Positions 26,148 to 35,741 are shown, counted from the stretch's first letter. The stretch: 64,000 bases of DNA from Paenibacillus daejeonensis DSM 15491 (GCF_000378385.1 NZ_KB899661.1:88168-152167), one strand, 5' to 3'. The notes: a model not told the origin generated them from the letters alone. A program made the numbers and translations.

Positions 26148-26405
26148 TATAAAGTGATGCAGGACAAGCCACTACAGTCCCAAAGCAGATTAATGTTTTC
26201 TAACTAATAGTACAACAGTCGACAGGTTCACACAAATCTAAAGTCGAATTGGCACACATCGCGTAGATACGGGACTGGTTTGAGCTGCTGGCGGTTGGAA
26301 GAATCCGGGTAGAAGTGCATCCATGCCTCAGGGAAAGCGGAGAAAATGCAAACGAATCTCACCCAAATACCAATATCGTGATCTCCTCGAAGGATCCAGC
26401 AAAAC

Positions 26406-26448
26406 GGGGAGGATAAACCGCTGCCTTACTAGAGCGGTCACCCTCCCC
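26406..26448 (-). terminator. Intrinsic terminator of the GH35/ABC operon
   Basis: GGGGAGG (26406-26412) pairs with CCTCCCC (26442-26448), with an inner ACCGCT/AGCGGT stem. On the minus strand a short T run (GTTTTG) follows. Confidence 0.75.
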
Positions 26449-26464
26449 TTCACGTCCTCACATG

Positions 26465-28066
26465 TTAGCCGCCAATTTGTTGTTTGAACTCATCCATCTG
26501 TTTTTGCAGTTCAGCCAACACTTTGTCATACCCTGCAGTTTTCAGCTTCTCCCGGAACTCCTCTACCGCTTTCACGGGATCGCCTGCTTTGCCGAAGGCA
26601 ATAGCCGGACCGAGTTGCCCAGTCACCTGCGTAATCGCAGTCAGCTCGGCATCCACCGGGGTCTTGTCAAATACAAATCGGCCATACGGATACGGTTTTC
26701 TAATCTGATCATACTCTTCATACAGTGTGTCAATGCGGTCCCAGGTCGCTTCGCTTGGAATCTCAAACTTATCTACGCGCCCGCCCCAGAAGTCAGAATA
26801 GAACTCGTCCTTCGCTTGATTGTAGCCCTCAGGCAGCGCACGCTTGCCGTCTTTAATTGTATACTGCACACCCTCGATCCCATAGTTGATCAGATGGTAG
26901 ATTTGCTCATCGTTACGAATCAGGTCATAAGCCATCAATGCACGCTCTGGGTTTTTGCTATGCGCTCCGATTGAGGTGCCACCATGCGTTATTGCCAGAT
27001 CGAGCAAGTTGCCGCTTGTTCGGGAGAATGGGTACATCTGCAGCTCGGAGCCCGGCTGCTCCCGATCCATCGTCACACGAAGTCCGGAGAAGGTTTGTGT
27101 ATGATGCTGATCCATCCCCGTCAAACCGGCACGCAGCGATACACGGGTATCGTTCTTGTTGTTGAGCACATCCTCGCGCCAGAAGCCGCGATCAGCCCAG
27201 TCTTTCATCATCGTCGCGTAGTCAATGAACGTATCTTCAAAGACGGGGCTGACAACCGTAAATTTCTCATCGTAGGATTGGGTCGTAAATACAGGCAGAT
27301 AACCAGTCGATATCGGTAATTCCAGCTCGTCGGTATACGACTGAACGAAGCCGCCAAATGTACTCACCTGTGAAATGGCATCCCACGGAATTACATCAGG
27401 CTTGTTGTCTTTAATATATTGCAGATAGTCACCGATTTGCTCCCAGTCCTTAATCGGCTCGGTGATACCTGCCTCTTGCGCCCAGTCCCCCCGATAGAAG
27501 AACCCGTGGTTGACCCACTGCGTGTAATCATTCTCAGGAATCAGAACAATTTGCCCTTTATATTTGCTCTCCTCCCAATGCTCTGCGGAAATAGATTCAT
27601 ACGTCAACGGCGCGTATTTGGGCAGCAAATCGTCCAGCGGTTTGAAGGCCCCGCGCTGAGCGTTGCCCCACGTATCCAGCCACGTCGTAGCAACCGTAAT
27701 AAGATCGAGCGCCTCACCAGAAGCCAGCAGCAAGTTATACTTGGTTTGCCAGTCGGCCCATTCCACCCACTTCCACTCCAATTCAGCGTTGATCTTCTCT
27801 TTCATAATTTTGTTGACTTCGGCCAGCGCATTATCGAAGTGTCCATTGGTTGGCTTATTCCCAAGAATGACATAGTTTATTTTCACAAATTTGGATGTAT
27901 CAATCCCTTGCTCACCTTCGGTTGTCGTATCGCTTTTGCCACCAGTCGACCCAGTGTTGGTACCAGAGGAATTGCCGCTTCCGCTATTATCGCCTGAGCA
28001 GGCCGCGAGCGAGAATGTCATGACGGCAGCTGTCAGCAAGGCCATCGTTTTCTTATACGTAAACAT
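26465..28066 (-). CDS. Extracellular solute-binding lipoprotein of a sugar ABC transporter
   Basis: 533 residues. Signal peptide with lipobox SLAAC (Cys23), a Ser/Gly/Asn-rich linker (about 25-55), then a long family 1-type binding protein resembling LplA/YtcQ of Firmicutes. Those capture oligosaccharides at the outer face of the membrane and hand them to the two permeases encoded just upstream. It ends the operon GH35 - permease - permease - binding protein. The start ATG at 28066 follows GGGGAGAAG; an in-frame start 12 codons earlier has no SD. No ATPase gene is present, as is usual for this class, which relies on a shared MsmX-type ATPase. Confidence 0.9.
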   Translation of the reverse strand: MFTYKKTMALLTAAVMTFSLAACSGDNSGSGNSSGTNTGSTGGKSDTTTEGEQGIDTSKFVKINYVILGNKPTNGHFDNALAEVNKIMKEKINAELEWKWVEWADWQTKYNLLLASGEALDLITVATTWLDTWGNAQRGAFKPLDDLLPKYAPLTYESISAEHWEESKYKGQIVLIPENDYTQWVNHGFFYRGDWAQEAGITEPIKDWEQIGDYLQYIKDNKPDVIPWDAISQVSTFGGFVQSYTDELELPISTGYLPVFTTQSYDEKFTVVSPVFEDTFIDYATMMKDWADRGFWREDVLNNKNDTRVSLRAGLTGMDQHHTQTFSGLRVTMDREQPGSELQMYPFSRTSGNLLDLAITHGGTSIGAHSKNPERALMAYDLIRNDEQIYHLINYGIEGVQYTIKDGKRALPEGYNQAKDEFYSDFWGGRVDKFEIPSEATWDRIDTLYEEYDQIRKPYPYGRFVFDKTPVDAELTAITQVTGQLGPAIAFGKAGDPVKAVEEFREKLKTAGYDKVLAELQKQMDEFKQQIGG

Positions 28067-28144
28067 ACCACTTCTCCCCTTTGGTTTCATAGAATCGGGC
28101 AAAGCCCGTATATGTGGACGGACCTGAGAATGGCCCGCTGCACA

Positions 28145-29065
28145 TCAGCCTTTGACAGCGCCGACCGTAATGCCCCGGATAAAATAGCGCTGGACGAACG
28201 GATAGAACAGAATAACGGGGCCAGTAGCGATAACGGCGGTCGCCATCTTCATGGATTCCAGCGGAACATCGCGCAGTTCTACATTGGAAGCCGCGGCGGA
28301 GTTGCGAACAAAGTCTGCCGTGGTGACCGTATTGTACAAAAACAGTTGCAGTGGCCGGTAATCCATATCCGCCGACAGAAACAGCATGGAGTGGTACCAT
28401 TCATTCCAATAGCCCAATGCGATGAACAGGCCGATGGTTGCAAGTGCAGGCGTAGTCATCGGAAGGATCAGCTTGATAAAAATGGTGAAGTCTCCCGCCC
28501 CATCAATCTTCGCAGACTCAGTAATAGCATGCGGGATCGAGCGTACGAAGCTCTTCATCATAATGATCAGAAATGGTGTGAGCAGTCCTGGCAGCAACAC
28601 GGCCAGATAGTTGTTTTGCAGGCTCAGGTAGCGGGTCATGAGCAGATAAAACGGCACTAGCCCACCAGTGAACAAGGTTGTGAAGTAAATGAAGAAGGAA
28701 ATGCTGTTGCGTAATCCGAAGTCAGGACGCTGAAGCGCATAGCCCGTCATCGCTACGATGAAGAGACCGACGGCCGTTCCAACCACTGTGATGCCCATGG
28801 TGACGATATAAGCGCCAAGGATCTGGTCCGGGTTTTCAAACACAATTTTGTACGCGAACGTACTGAATTCACGGGGCCAGATATTGAACCCATACTTCTT
28901 GATCATCCCCTCCGCCGTAAATGAGGTGCCGATCACCAACAAGAATGGCAAGAGACAGCTCATGGCAAACATACTGATGAAAACGTAACCGAAAGTCCGG
29001 ACGATTGTCTCGCTGGCGTCTGCGCGTATCCTTCTGTTAGGCTCTGAATGCTGCACCTGCGCCAC
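28145..29065 (-). CDS. Sugar ABC transporter permease, LplC-like
   Basis: 306 residues with about six membrane helices. The cytoplasmic EAA loop reads ESAKIDGAGDFTIFIKLILP, the contact site for the ATPase. It belongs to the CUT1 group (LplC/YtcP-like) and pairs with the permease immediately upstream, three bases away. Imports the sugar delivered by the binding lipoprotein; the GH35 enzyme at the head of the operon suggests a galactoside. Confidence 0.9.
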   Translation of the reverse strand: MAQVQHSEPNRRIRADASETIVRTFGYVFISMFAMSCLLPFLLVIGTSFTAEGMIKKYGFNIWPREFSTFAYKIVFENPDQILGAYIVTMGITVVGTAVGLFIVAMTGYALQRPDFGLRNSISFFIYFTTLFTGGLVPFYLLMTRYLSLQNNYLAVLLPGLLTPFLIIMMKSFVRSIPHAITESAKIDGAGDFTIFIKLILPMTTPALATIGLFIALGYWNEWYHSMLFLSADMDYRPLQLFLYNTVTTADFVRNSAAASNVELRDVPLESMKMATAVIATGPVILFYPFVQRYFIRGITVGAVKG

Positions 29066-29068
29066 CTC

Positions 29069-30034
29069 CTAGAATAATGAGTTCTCGGGCGAGACTTTGC
29101 GTACGAACCAGTTCGCCGTCAAAATAATGATCAGACCGAAGACGGATTGATAGAGGCTGACAGCACTGCCGATCGAGAAGTTGAAATTCGTCATCAAGGC
29201 TCGGAACACATACGTTTCAATGATATCCGTCGTCGGATACAGGGCTGTATTATTAGCACCTACAAGGTTGTAGAATAGCCCGAAATTGCCTTTGAGGATG
29301 CCACCCAATGAGAACAGCAGCAAGATGATAAATGTCGGCTTCAGCCAAGGCAGTACAATGTAGATGATCCGTTGTATGGCATTGGCACCGTCAATCTCCG
29401 ACGCTTCCACAATCTCGTTATCCAATCCCATAATTGCAGCAAAATAGATAATCGAGCCATAGCCCGTTGTCTGCCATAGATACGCCAGAACAATGATGAA
29501 GGGCCAGATAGAGGCATTGGAGTACGTCTTGATCGGCTCCATCCCGATCATTTGGAGCATTTGATTCAACAATCCATATTCATAGCTCAAAATATTGTAA
29601 GCGATAAGTCCGATCAGTACTGCAGAGATGAAGTGAGGTAAAAACATAATGGTCTGACTCACTTTTTTGAACCATTTGCGACGGATTTCATTCAGCAGTA
29701 CCGCCACCAAAATCTGCAGTACATTGCCTAGCAGGATAAATGCAAGATTGTAGGCCACTGTATTGAACGTCAAGCGCCACAGATCGCCGTTCATCACCAA
29801 GAATCTGAAGTTGTCAAAGGCAACAAACGGGCTTCGGAAAATACCGTCTGAGTAGTTAAACTGGATGAAAGCAAGGTAAAGTCCCGGCATCGGCAAGTAT
29901 GCGAAAACAATGAAAAAGAGAATGGCTGGCAAACACATAAGAATAAGAGTCCGGTTGTTCATCCATCGTCTGATTCTGCCGTTCTCGGTCCGCAACCGCT
30001 TGCGAGGAAGCTCCGTTTCAACCTTGACTGCCAT
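29069..30034 (-). CDS. Sugar ABC transporter permease, LplB-like
   Basis: 321 residues, six predicted membrane helices and the EAA loop VEASEIDGANAIQRIIYIVLP. It is the first permease of the CUT1 pair (LplB/YteP-like). The ATG at 30034 is preceded by AGGGAGGG; the frame stays open upstream into the GH35 gene but no other start has an SD. It lies 23 bp behind the GH35 stop and 3 bp before the second permease, so the genes are one transcript. Confidence 0.9.
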   Translation of the reverse strand: MAVKVETELPRKRLRTENGRIRRWMNNRTLILMCLPAILFFIVFAYLPMPGLYLAFIQFNYSDGIFRSPFVAFDNFRFLVMNGDLWRLTFNTVAYNLAFILLGNVLQILVAVLLNEIRRKWFKKVSQTIMFLPHFISAVLIGLIAYNILSYEYGLLNQMLQMIGMEPIKTYSNASIWPFIIVLAYLWQTTGYGSIIYFAAIMGLDNEIVEASEIDGANAIQRIIYIVLPWLKPTFIILLLFSLGGILKGNFGLFYNLVGANNTALYPTTDIIETYVFRALMTNFNFSIGSAVSLYQSVFGLIIILTANWFVRKVSPENSLF

Positions 30035-30057
30035 ATCAAGCCCTCCCTGTGTCGTGA

Positions 30058-32844
30058 TTAGACGTCCTGGAACCGAACGGATACCAGTCGCCCCGGCGCG
30101 TCTTTGTCCACTGCCTCGAGCAACAGGGAAAGCTGTCCTGCTGCTTGTGCATTGTACCAAGCGCCCGGAAGATAGAAGGAGACAGGATCCCCGCCACGCA
30201 TTGTGGGGCCCTTACTTCCTTCGTTCAGCCACAATCGGCCTACGATGCGTCCAGCGAAGAAAGCAGTCAGTTTCAGCGCAGAACCTTCAACCGCCACCCG
30301 CCATCCGTGGCCTCGTTGTGACTCGGCGGTTTCGGTAAACAGCCATGCCGCCTGACCCGGGTCCAGGACCAATGGCAATGAGATCGATGAAGCCTGTGGC
30401 AAGCATGATGTAGCATGCTGCAGCCATTCTGCTTCTCCTGCTGCGCTAATCGAACAATCCGTAGTCTCAACACCCTCGTACAGAATAACTTGCCCACGTG
30501 CAAGTCCTCTTGCCCGCTCCATGGCCACGGTCAGTTCAACCGTCCTGCCGGGTATTAGGAACGCTGTCAGCTCGACATAAGGATCGAATGGACTGATCTC
30601 GCCAAGGTCATGACCGTCTATATATAATCGCGCTGACACCTGTAGTTCCGGGAAGTGCAGTGTCCACGAGTTCGCATCACCTGCTGGCGTAAACGTGCGC
30701 CGATAGCATTCCAGAGCCGGCTGATCCGGCGAAGTCCAGTCTCCGAACCCTACCAAAGGCCAAGTGTCTGCATTACCAGCATCGAGAGGCACGGTGAGGG
30801 ATCCACGATAAGGTGATCTATTGAGATGCCAGTTGCCACTAAGTCGATGAACCTCCGAGATCGCAATCATTCCCTGCAGCCCCCTCATCGAATGCAGACC
30901 AAGTGCAGGCTGGAGCACATCATCAAAGTTGGAGTGTCCCCAAATTTCCACCCGCGCCTGCAGTTGTCCGATGGTTGCAGGCTCTTGCAGCGGCATATAG
31001 GAGCTGGAGCCGCCAGGTATCGATGTGCCTACATACTCACCGTCCGCATAGAGTGATACAACATCGCTGCCCCGCCGAATCAATATCCCCTTAATTGCCC
31101 TACTCGGTAGGGAAGAATGGGTTTCGTACCATGCATAACCACGATAGATACCTGCTTTCTCCAGATAATCTGGCTTGGCTTGTCTAATGGGTCCAGCAGC
31201 GCCCGGGATTGGCCTTCCTGCTTCAATCGCAGTCATCCTCCATTCGCTGGTTACCGGTACTGAAGAGGGTACAGCATTAGGCGATTGTTCAACTACCAGC
31301 TCGTTATTTTTTTCTAAATATGACAAATGAAGCGCTTTATCCAATGAGTGAATTATGAGCTGTAATTGGTTTCCGTCGGCGAACAGAATCCGACAACTTG
31401 CTTCAGCTGTCCCCTCCGTCTCAATCACTAGCATCCCATTACGATAGATAACTGCAACCCCTAGACCTTCCCATTGCTTCGGCTGTTCTACCCGCAGCAG
31501 CAGCGTCGCCTTCTCCTCGGCATGGAATACCAGGGTTGCTCCGTTGTCCCGTAATGCTGACAGATACAACTCAGCGGCAGCCATCACCAGGATGCCTCGT
31601 GCACCGAAGCTGGGTAATGGAACGCCGAGCGGCAAGGCCAGCGATCGCCCGGCCGAGAGATGGTAACTTTCTTCAAACTCGCCCTCTTTGCGCAAGACGA
31701 GCCGCTTGGGTCTATCCTCAAGATTGGTTAGGAACAGGAGATAGCCGCCACCCTTCAACCGGAGCAATTGGGGCTGTGCTATGCCCGATATATCCCCTCC
31801 CAGCTCCAATCCAGCCTGCGCGAAATCACACACCTGAGCCCTACTAAGCGCTTCACCGTACGTTCGGATTAACCTGCTCAGCAGCCGTCCCTCGTACCCT
31901 TCCTTCCGGATCTCGCCCTCAGGTGAAATCATGCCTCCAAAATCATAATCCGACGTCATAAAAGCAAGCGGTTGACCCCAATTGTTCGTTGCGTTGGTGA
32001 ATCCGAAGTCCGTCCCCGATACTTGCAGGTAGGGTCCCAACAGCTTGGCGCCACAAGCCAGCAGTCGACGCAAGAAATAATGCGAACGATTCGTCTCCGT
32101 CACCAGCAGCGGATGGCCGCGTTTCCTGACTATGCCTTCATAATGCAGCACCTTGGCCTCCAACTCTGGCGCGCGGTCGTCGACATACACATTGCAGGCT
32201 GGCACAACGCCGGCTGCCCAACCGGTCGCCTCCTCCAGCCCGCCTTGGCCAGCGCAGGCGAATAGGGGTACTGTAATTCCATGTGCAAGAGTCATATCCC
32301 GGAGAGCCCCGATGTATCCGGCTGGATCGTAGCAATTGTAGAAGTCCAGTTCATTGTCCAACTGTATGCCAATGATTGAACCGCCCTCACCCTCTTGATA
32401 ATTACGGAGCAGCGGCATAATACGATCGAACCAGCTCCCCACATAGTTAAGGAACTGCGAATCATTATCCCGTAACCGGATACCATCCTTTACCAATAGA
32501 TAAGCCGGCAATCCGCCCCCGTCCCATTCCGAGCAAATATAAGGGCCTGGACGAGCGATAACCCAGAGACCCGATTCGGCCGCCGCTGCCAGAAAGGCTG
32601 AAACATCGTGTTCACCTTCAAAATACCAGTCTCCTTCGCTCTGCTCGTGATAATTCCATGGAAAGTAGACATCGATGCAGTTGTAGCCCAGCGCTACCAA
32701 TTGCTGCATGCGCTCTTTCCAGTAGGCACGCGGAATTCGGAAGTAAAATAAGGAAGCACATAATATAAGGTGTGATTGTTGACGGATGTGAACGCCGTCC
32801 ACTTTGAATTCCACGACTGGCGCTAGCTCCTCTAACTTGCTCAT
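30058..32844 (-). CDS. Glycoside hydrolase family 35 beta-galactosidase
   Basis: 928 residues without a signal peptide, so cytoplasmic. The TIM barrel at the front has the GH35 signature ARPGPYICSEWDGGGLP (97-113). QLDNELDF holds the acid/base (Glu165) and VTETN the probable nucleophile (Glu250). Beyond about residue 400 come beta-sandwich domains typical of long GH35 enzymes. It would split terminal beta-galactose from an oligosaccharide taken up by the transporter behind it. ATG at 32844 with GGAGGAA eight bases before. Expression is probably controlled by the LacI-type repressor encoded upstream, through operators at 32892 and 32982. Confidence 0.9.
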   Translation of the reverse strand: MSKLEELAPVVEFKVDGVHIRQQSHLILCASLFYFRIPRAYWKERMQQLVALGYNCIDVYFPWNYHEQSEGDWYFEGEHDVSAFLAAAAESGLWVIARPGPYICSEWDGGGLPAYLLVKDGIRLRDNDSQFLNYVGSWFDRIMPLLRNYQEGEGGSIIGIQLDNELDFYNCYDPAGYIGALRDMTLAHGITVPLFACAGQGGLEEATGWAAGVVPACNVYVDDRAPELEAKVLHYEGIVRKRGHPLLVTETNRSHYFLRRLLACGAKLLGPYLQVSGTDFGFTNATNNWGQPLAFMTSDYDFGGMISPEGEIRKEGYEGRLLSRLIRTYGEALSRAQVCDFAQAGLELGGDISGIAQPQLLRLKGGGYLLFLTNLEDRPKRLVLRKEGEFEESYHLSAGRSLALPLGVPLPSFGARGILVMAAAELYLSALRDNGATLVFHAEEKATLLLRVEQPKQWEGLGVAVIYRNGMLVIETEGTAEASCRILFADGNQLQLIIHSLDKALHLSYLEKNNELVVEQSPNAVPSSVPVTSEWRMTAIEAGRPIPGAAGPIRQAKPDYLEKAGIYRGYAWYETHSSLPSRAIKGILIRRGSDVVSLYADGEYVGTSIPGGSSSYMPLQEPATIGQLQARVEIWGHSNFDDVLQPALGLHSMRGLQGMIAISEVHRLSGNWHLNRSPYRGSLTVPLDAGNADTWPLVGFGDWTSPDQPALECYRRTFTPAGDANSWTLHFPELQVSARLYIDGHDLGEISPFDPYVELTAFLIPGRTVELTVAMERARGLARGQVILYEGVETTDCSISAAGEAEWLQHATSCLPQASSISLPLVLDPGQAAWLFTETAESQRGHGWRVAVEGSALKLTAFFAGRIVGRLWLNEGSKGPTMRGGDPVSFYLPGAWYNAQAAGQLSLLLEAVDKDAPGRLVSVRFQDV

Positions 32845-32889
32845 AAAGGTTCCTCCACGCTCCAGAATAGTCAATCAAAATGATTTTCT

Positions 32890-32919
32890 ATAATGTAACC
32901 CGTTACATTCAGGGTTCAA
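32890..32919 (-). promoter_or_regulatory. Probable promoter of the GH35 operon
   Basis: On the minus strand TTGAAC (32914-32919), 18 bases, CATTAT (32890-32895). The LacI-type operator covers the spacer and part of the -10 box, so a bound repressor would block it. Confidence 0.5.
32892..32909. promoter_or_regulatory. LacI-type operator, promoter proximal
   Basis: AATGTAACCCGTTACATT is a near-perfect 18-bp palindrome with the central CG typical of LacI/GalR sites. It lies 48 bases before the GH35 start codon. Confidence 0.8.
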
Positions 32920-32948
32920 AAAAAGCACGCAAATCGAGTAGCGTGCTT
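32918..32948 (-). terminator. Intrinsic terminator of the lacI-type gene
   Basis: AAGCACGC (32923-32930) pairs with GCGTGCTT (32941-32948), and on the minus strand seven T residues follow. It isolates the regulator from the GH35 operon and lies between the two operators. Confidence 0.88.
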
Positions 32949-32981
32949 ATCCGTATTGCTCCTTTATGCCAATAAAAACAT

Positions 32982-32999
32982 GATGCAACGGGTTACATT
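32982..32999. promoter_or_regulatory. LacI-type operator, distal
   Basis: GATGCAACGGGTTACATT differs from the proximal operator mainly in one half-site. The centres are 90 bp apart, which would allow looping across the terminator. Confidence 0.65.
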
Positions 33000-33029
33000 T
33001 AGAAGCCTATGCTTTTTTGTATTCTCATT

Positions 33030-34112
33030 CTATTCAAATTTGTAAGCGTTGTCAACAACTATATTTAGGGGGGTGGCAGACTCCCGAATTACTAATTCGG
33101 GCTTCACTTTGATCGCTTTGGACACTAACTCTCCATTCATCATCCCGCAAATCTGATCCGCAGCAATTCGCCCCACATCATAGCATTTCAGAGACACCGT
33201 CGTTAGCTCCGGAATGCTGTTAGCAGCATAGGGAATATCATCGAAGCCAATGAGTGACAGATCCTCCGGTACTCGAATGCCAGCTTTGTGGGCGGCTTTC
33301 ATGACCCCTACAGCGACCAAATCATTGGCGCAGAATATCGCTGTAGGCAGTTTGGGCAAACTGAGCAGCCGGTTAAAATATCTTTTGCCACTCTCCACAG
33401 AAAAGTCTCCATTTAGCATCCATTCCTTGCGTGGTGTTAACCCGTTGTCCCGCATCGCTTCGTTGAAGCCTTGCAGCCGCTCCAGCGTATTGGTCATATG
33501 GACATAGCCCCCCACAAAGGCGATCTCACGATGTCCGAGATGAATTAAATATTGCGTTGCTAACTGAGCCCCTTCTCTCTCATCTACGTACACTCTATGC
33601 ATATCTGTTCCGGGGACCTGTCCATTGACCAGCAACAACGGGACGCGTTTGCTGACATCTATCATTTCCTTCACAAGATCCTCGCTGGGATGAGCCAGAT
33701 TGATGCGCCCGCCGATCCATATCATGCCGTCCACTCGCTTCTCCATGAGGAGATTCAAGTATTCGGATTCTCGCAGGTACTGATCCTCGTATTCCCCCTC
33801 TGTCGAGACCGTATCGCACAAAAAGATGGTATACCCAAGTTGTCGGGCTCTCTGGTCCAGCCCCGCAAGCAGCGTGGGGAAGAATGGATTCGTAATGTCC
33901 GGAATAATGACACCTAGCATTCCCGTTTCTTTTTTGTATAGGCTGCGAGCCAGCGCGTTCGGTTGAAACTGGTACTTATCAATTAAGGCTTGCACCCGGT
34001 CCTTAGTGGCTTGCCGGACCGGGGCCGTATTATTTAGCACACGAGACACCGTAGCTACAGACACACTTGCTTCCTTGGCTATGTCGTATACAGTAACTCT
34101 CTTCATCTCCAC
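33030..34112 (-). CDS. LacI/GalR-family transcription repressor
   Basis: 360 residues. The N-terminal helix-turn-helix and hinge (VTVYDIAKEASVSVATVSRVLNN, about 5-27) are classic LacI. The rest is the periplasmic-binding-protein-like sugar domain (GVIIPDITNPFFP, FVGGYVHM, LSLIGFDDIPYA). It should bind the AATGTAAC palindromes downstream of its own gene and release them when a sugar, probably a galactoside or its product, is present. It has its own terminator and lies directly upstream of the GH35/ABC operon. The ATG at 34112 sets the family-typical distance to the helix-turn-helix. Confidence 0.92.
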   Translation of the reverse strand: MEMKRVTVYDIAKEASVSVATVSRVLNNTAPVRQATKDRVQALIDKYQFQPNALARSLYKKETGMLGVIIPDITNPFFPTLLAGLDQRARQLGYTIFLCDTVSTEGEYEDQYLRESEYLNLLMEKRVDGMIWIGGRINLAHPSEDLVKEMIDVSKRVPLLLVNGQVPGTDMHRVYVDEREGAQLATQYLIHLGHREIAFVGGYVHMTNTLERLQGFNEAMRDNGLTPRKEWMLNGDFSVESGKRYFNRLLSLPKLPTAIFCANDLVAVGVMKAAHKAGIRVPEDLSLIGFDDIPYAANSIPELTTVSLKCYDVGRIAADQICGMMNGELVSKAIKVKPELVIRESATPLNIVVDNAYKFE

Positions 34113-34254
34113 TCGCTCCCAGTCTATAAGATACGAGTAGAATAGCAGAGTTTAGCTATTTTATATACGCTTACTTTTCTGAGCAATGATTGCCCAACGT
34201 CAAGCGCCTCCGACCCGAGGGCCGAAGGCGTGGCTTGCCTTTGCTGCAAGTGAT

Positions 34255-35499
34255 CTACTTATCGGTTCTCCACCAGTGCTTAGACACGTCAGCCAATTCC
34301 TCTGCTCCTACTTGTGTACCCGGAACTGCCCAGCTCACTCCATACTCAGAAAAAAGCTGACCCGCCTGAGCACAAGCCTCCATCGTCGCCTCAATATCGC
34401 GAATATAGGTGGCCATGCTCCCGCCTTCAGGAAAGCGGTCGATCGCAGAGTCCGGCACGGTATGCACCGCACCAGAGGATTGGAAGGCACCATTGGTGAC
34501 CGTCAGATAATGAATGGAACCGTCAATCGAAGCATACAAACGCTGGGACGGGTCATCCATGGCAGCCATCAAATTGCGATACAGCCGACTCATTAATTCA
34601 TTGGGCTGAAAGTCAGCGCTGTAATCGACTGTCTGTTCCTCGCCGTTTGCTCCCGTCCAATGCAAGATATCATTGTAGTGCCACATAATCGTGCCCTTAC
34701 TGCCTTCCATTCGGATGTAGGGCTCCGGACGATTGTCACCTGCACACAGCGTCGTATAGAGCAGCATTTCCACGCCGTTAGCCATCCGTGCCCGTAGACA
34801 CGCCATATCCTCCGACTCGATCGTATGGGCGTGGTAGAGCTCCGCTTGCACCGAGACGGGAACGGCTCCAAGCGCATCCCCGCGTCCCGCAGCCGTCAGC
34901 GTATTGTAGAACAAGTGGGAAAATGGATTATGCAACGTTCCGTCGAGCACGTAAGAGCCGCCATGCTTGAGCTTGCCTGCCCAGCCTGTACGTTCATAGT
35001 ACTGGTCCGTGCGCTTCCACATACCGAGGCCTGTGACCCGCTGCAGCTCTCCAATCTCTCCATTCCGAATGAGCTCCAGCGCCTTGTTGAAGGCCTCGCC
35101 AGACGTATTCTGATACTGCACAGCCAACCGCTTGCCGGTCTCCTGGCTCACGGCTGCCATCTCCACGGCGTCCTCCAGCAACACTGCTGCCGGCTTTTCC
35201 GTCAGGACGTGCATGCCGCGCCGCATGGCCTCAATGGCCATAGGTTTGTGAAGTGCGATGGGTGTGGCCAACGCGACAAAATCCAGGTCCGGATGGGCAT
35301 CCAGCATCTCCTGATAATTGGTAAAGTAAGCGGCTCCAAGACCACGCAGGATGTCAACATTGTCCTTGCATGACTCCAGGTTGGGGTCCACACAGGCGAC
35401 GCATTCCAGCTCTCCCTGCTCGACAAGCTTGCTGATGACACGGACATGGGAGCCTCCGAAGCCGCCCACGCCTGCCAAGGCCATCCGTTTTTTTGCCAT
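34255..35499 (-). CDS. Gfo/Idh/MocA-family NAD(P)-dependent oxidoreductase
   Basis: 414 residues. Rossmann dinucleotide motif GVGGFGGSH near the start, the family lysine in LTEKPAA (catalytic Lys) and the C-terminal alpha/beta domain. Such enzymes oxidise or reduce sugars, inositols or glycosides. The ATG at 35499 follows GGAGGAG; an in-frame start 16 codons earlier would run into the MITE-like element. It is a single gene: upstream lies a non-coding stretch with that element and a strong hairpin. Confidence 0.9.
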   Translation of the reverse strand: MAKKRMALAGVGGFGGSHVRVISKLVEQGELECVACVDPNLESCKDNVDILRGLGAAYFTNYQEMLDAHPDLDFVALATPIALHKPMAIEAMRRGMHVLTEKPAAVLLEDAVEMAAVSQETGKRLAVQYQNTSGEAFNKALELIRNGEIGELQRVTGLGMWKRTDQYYERTGWAGKLKHGGSYVLDGTLHNPFSHLFYNTLTAAGRGDALGAVPVSVQAELYHAHTIESEDMACLRARMANGVEMLLYTTLCAGDNRPEPYIRMEGSKGTIMWHYNDILHWTGANGEEQTVDYSADFQPNELMSRLYRNLMAAMDDPSQRLYASIDGSIHYLTVTNGAFQSSGAVHTVPDSAIDRFPEGGSMATYIRDIEATMEACAQAGQLFSEYGVSWAVPGTQVGAEELADVSKHWWRTDK

Positions 35500-35523
35500 T
35501 TGCGCGTTCTCCTCCGTCCTCAG

Positions 35524-35679
35524 TTGAAAAAAGGCAGCTACGGTCACGGATCGATCTTACGATCGCTGTTGTCCCCAGATTTCTTTGATTTTTACCCCTT
35601 TAGGGGTGAAATCCGGGGACAAAGGCGAACGCTTCGCTTCTCCAGATTCGATTCCGTGCCTCTCCGGCACTTTTTTCAA
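35524..35679 (-). mobile_element. MITE-like dispersed element, short copy
   Basis: This is the inverted, 156-bp relative of the element at 19548-19782. On the minus strand it reads TTGAAAAAAGTGCCGGAGAGGCAC at its front, then GTCCCCGGATTTC and GAAATCTGGGGAC arms around ACCCCTAAAGGGGT, then CGATCGTAAGATCGATC and a closing CTTTTTTTCAA. It sits 25 bp upstream of the oxidoreductase start codon. Confidence 0.65.
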
Positions 35680-35706
35680 TATATATTTATATAAAGTCTT
35701 AGAATT

Positions 35707-35741
35707 GGAAAAAGGCCGGGGGATCCCCACGCCCTTTTTCC
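35707..35741 (-). terminator. Hairpin behind the isomerase operon
   Basis: GGAAAAAGG (35707-35715) pairs with CCTTTTTCC (35733-35741) around GGGGATCCCC. The long A/T-containing stem can act in both directions. It lies 107 bp after the isomerase stop and is the first terminator-like structure of that three-gene operon. The rest of 35742-35847 shows nothing. Confidence 0.6.

Noticed and set aside
34204-34232. Terminator behind the 34.3-kb oxidoreductase
   Set aside because: A GCGCCTCCG/CGAAGGCG stem can form but has a poor match and no T run on the minus strand.
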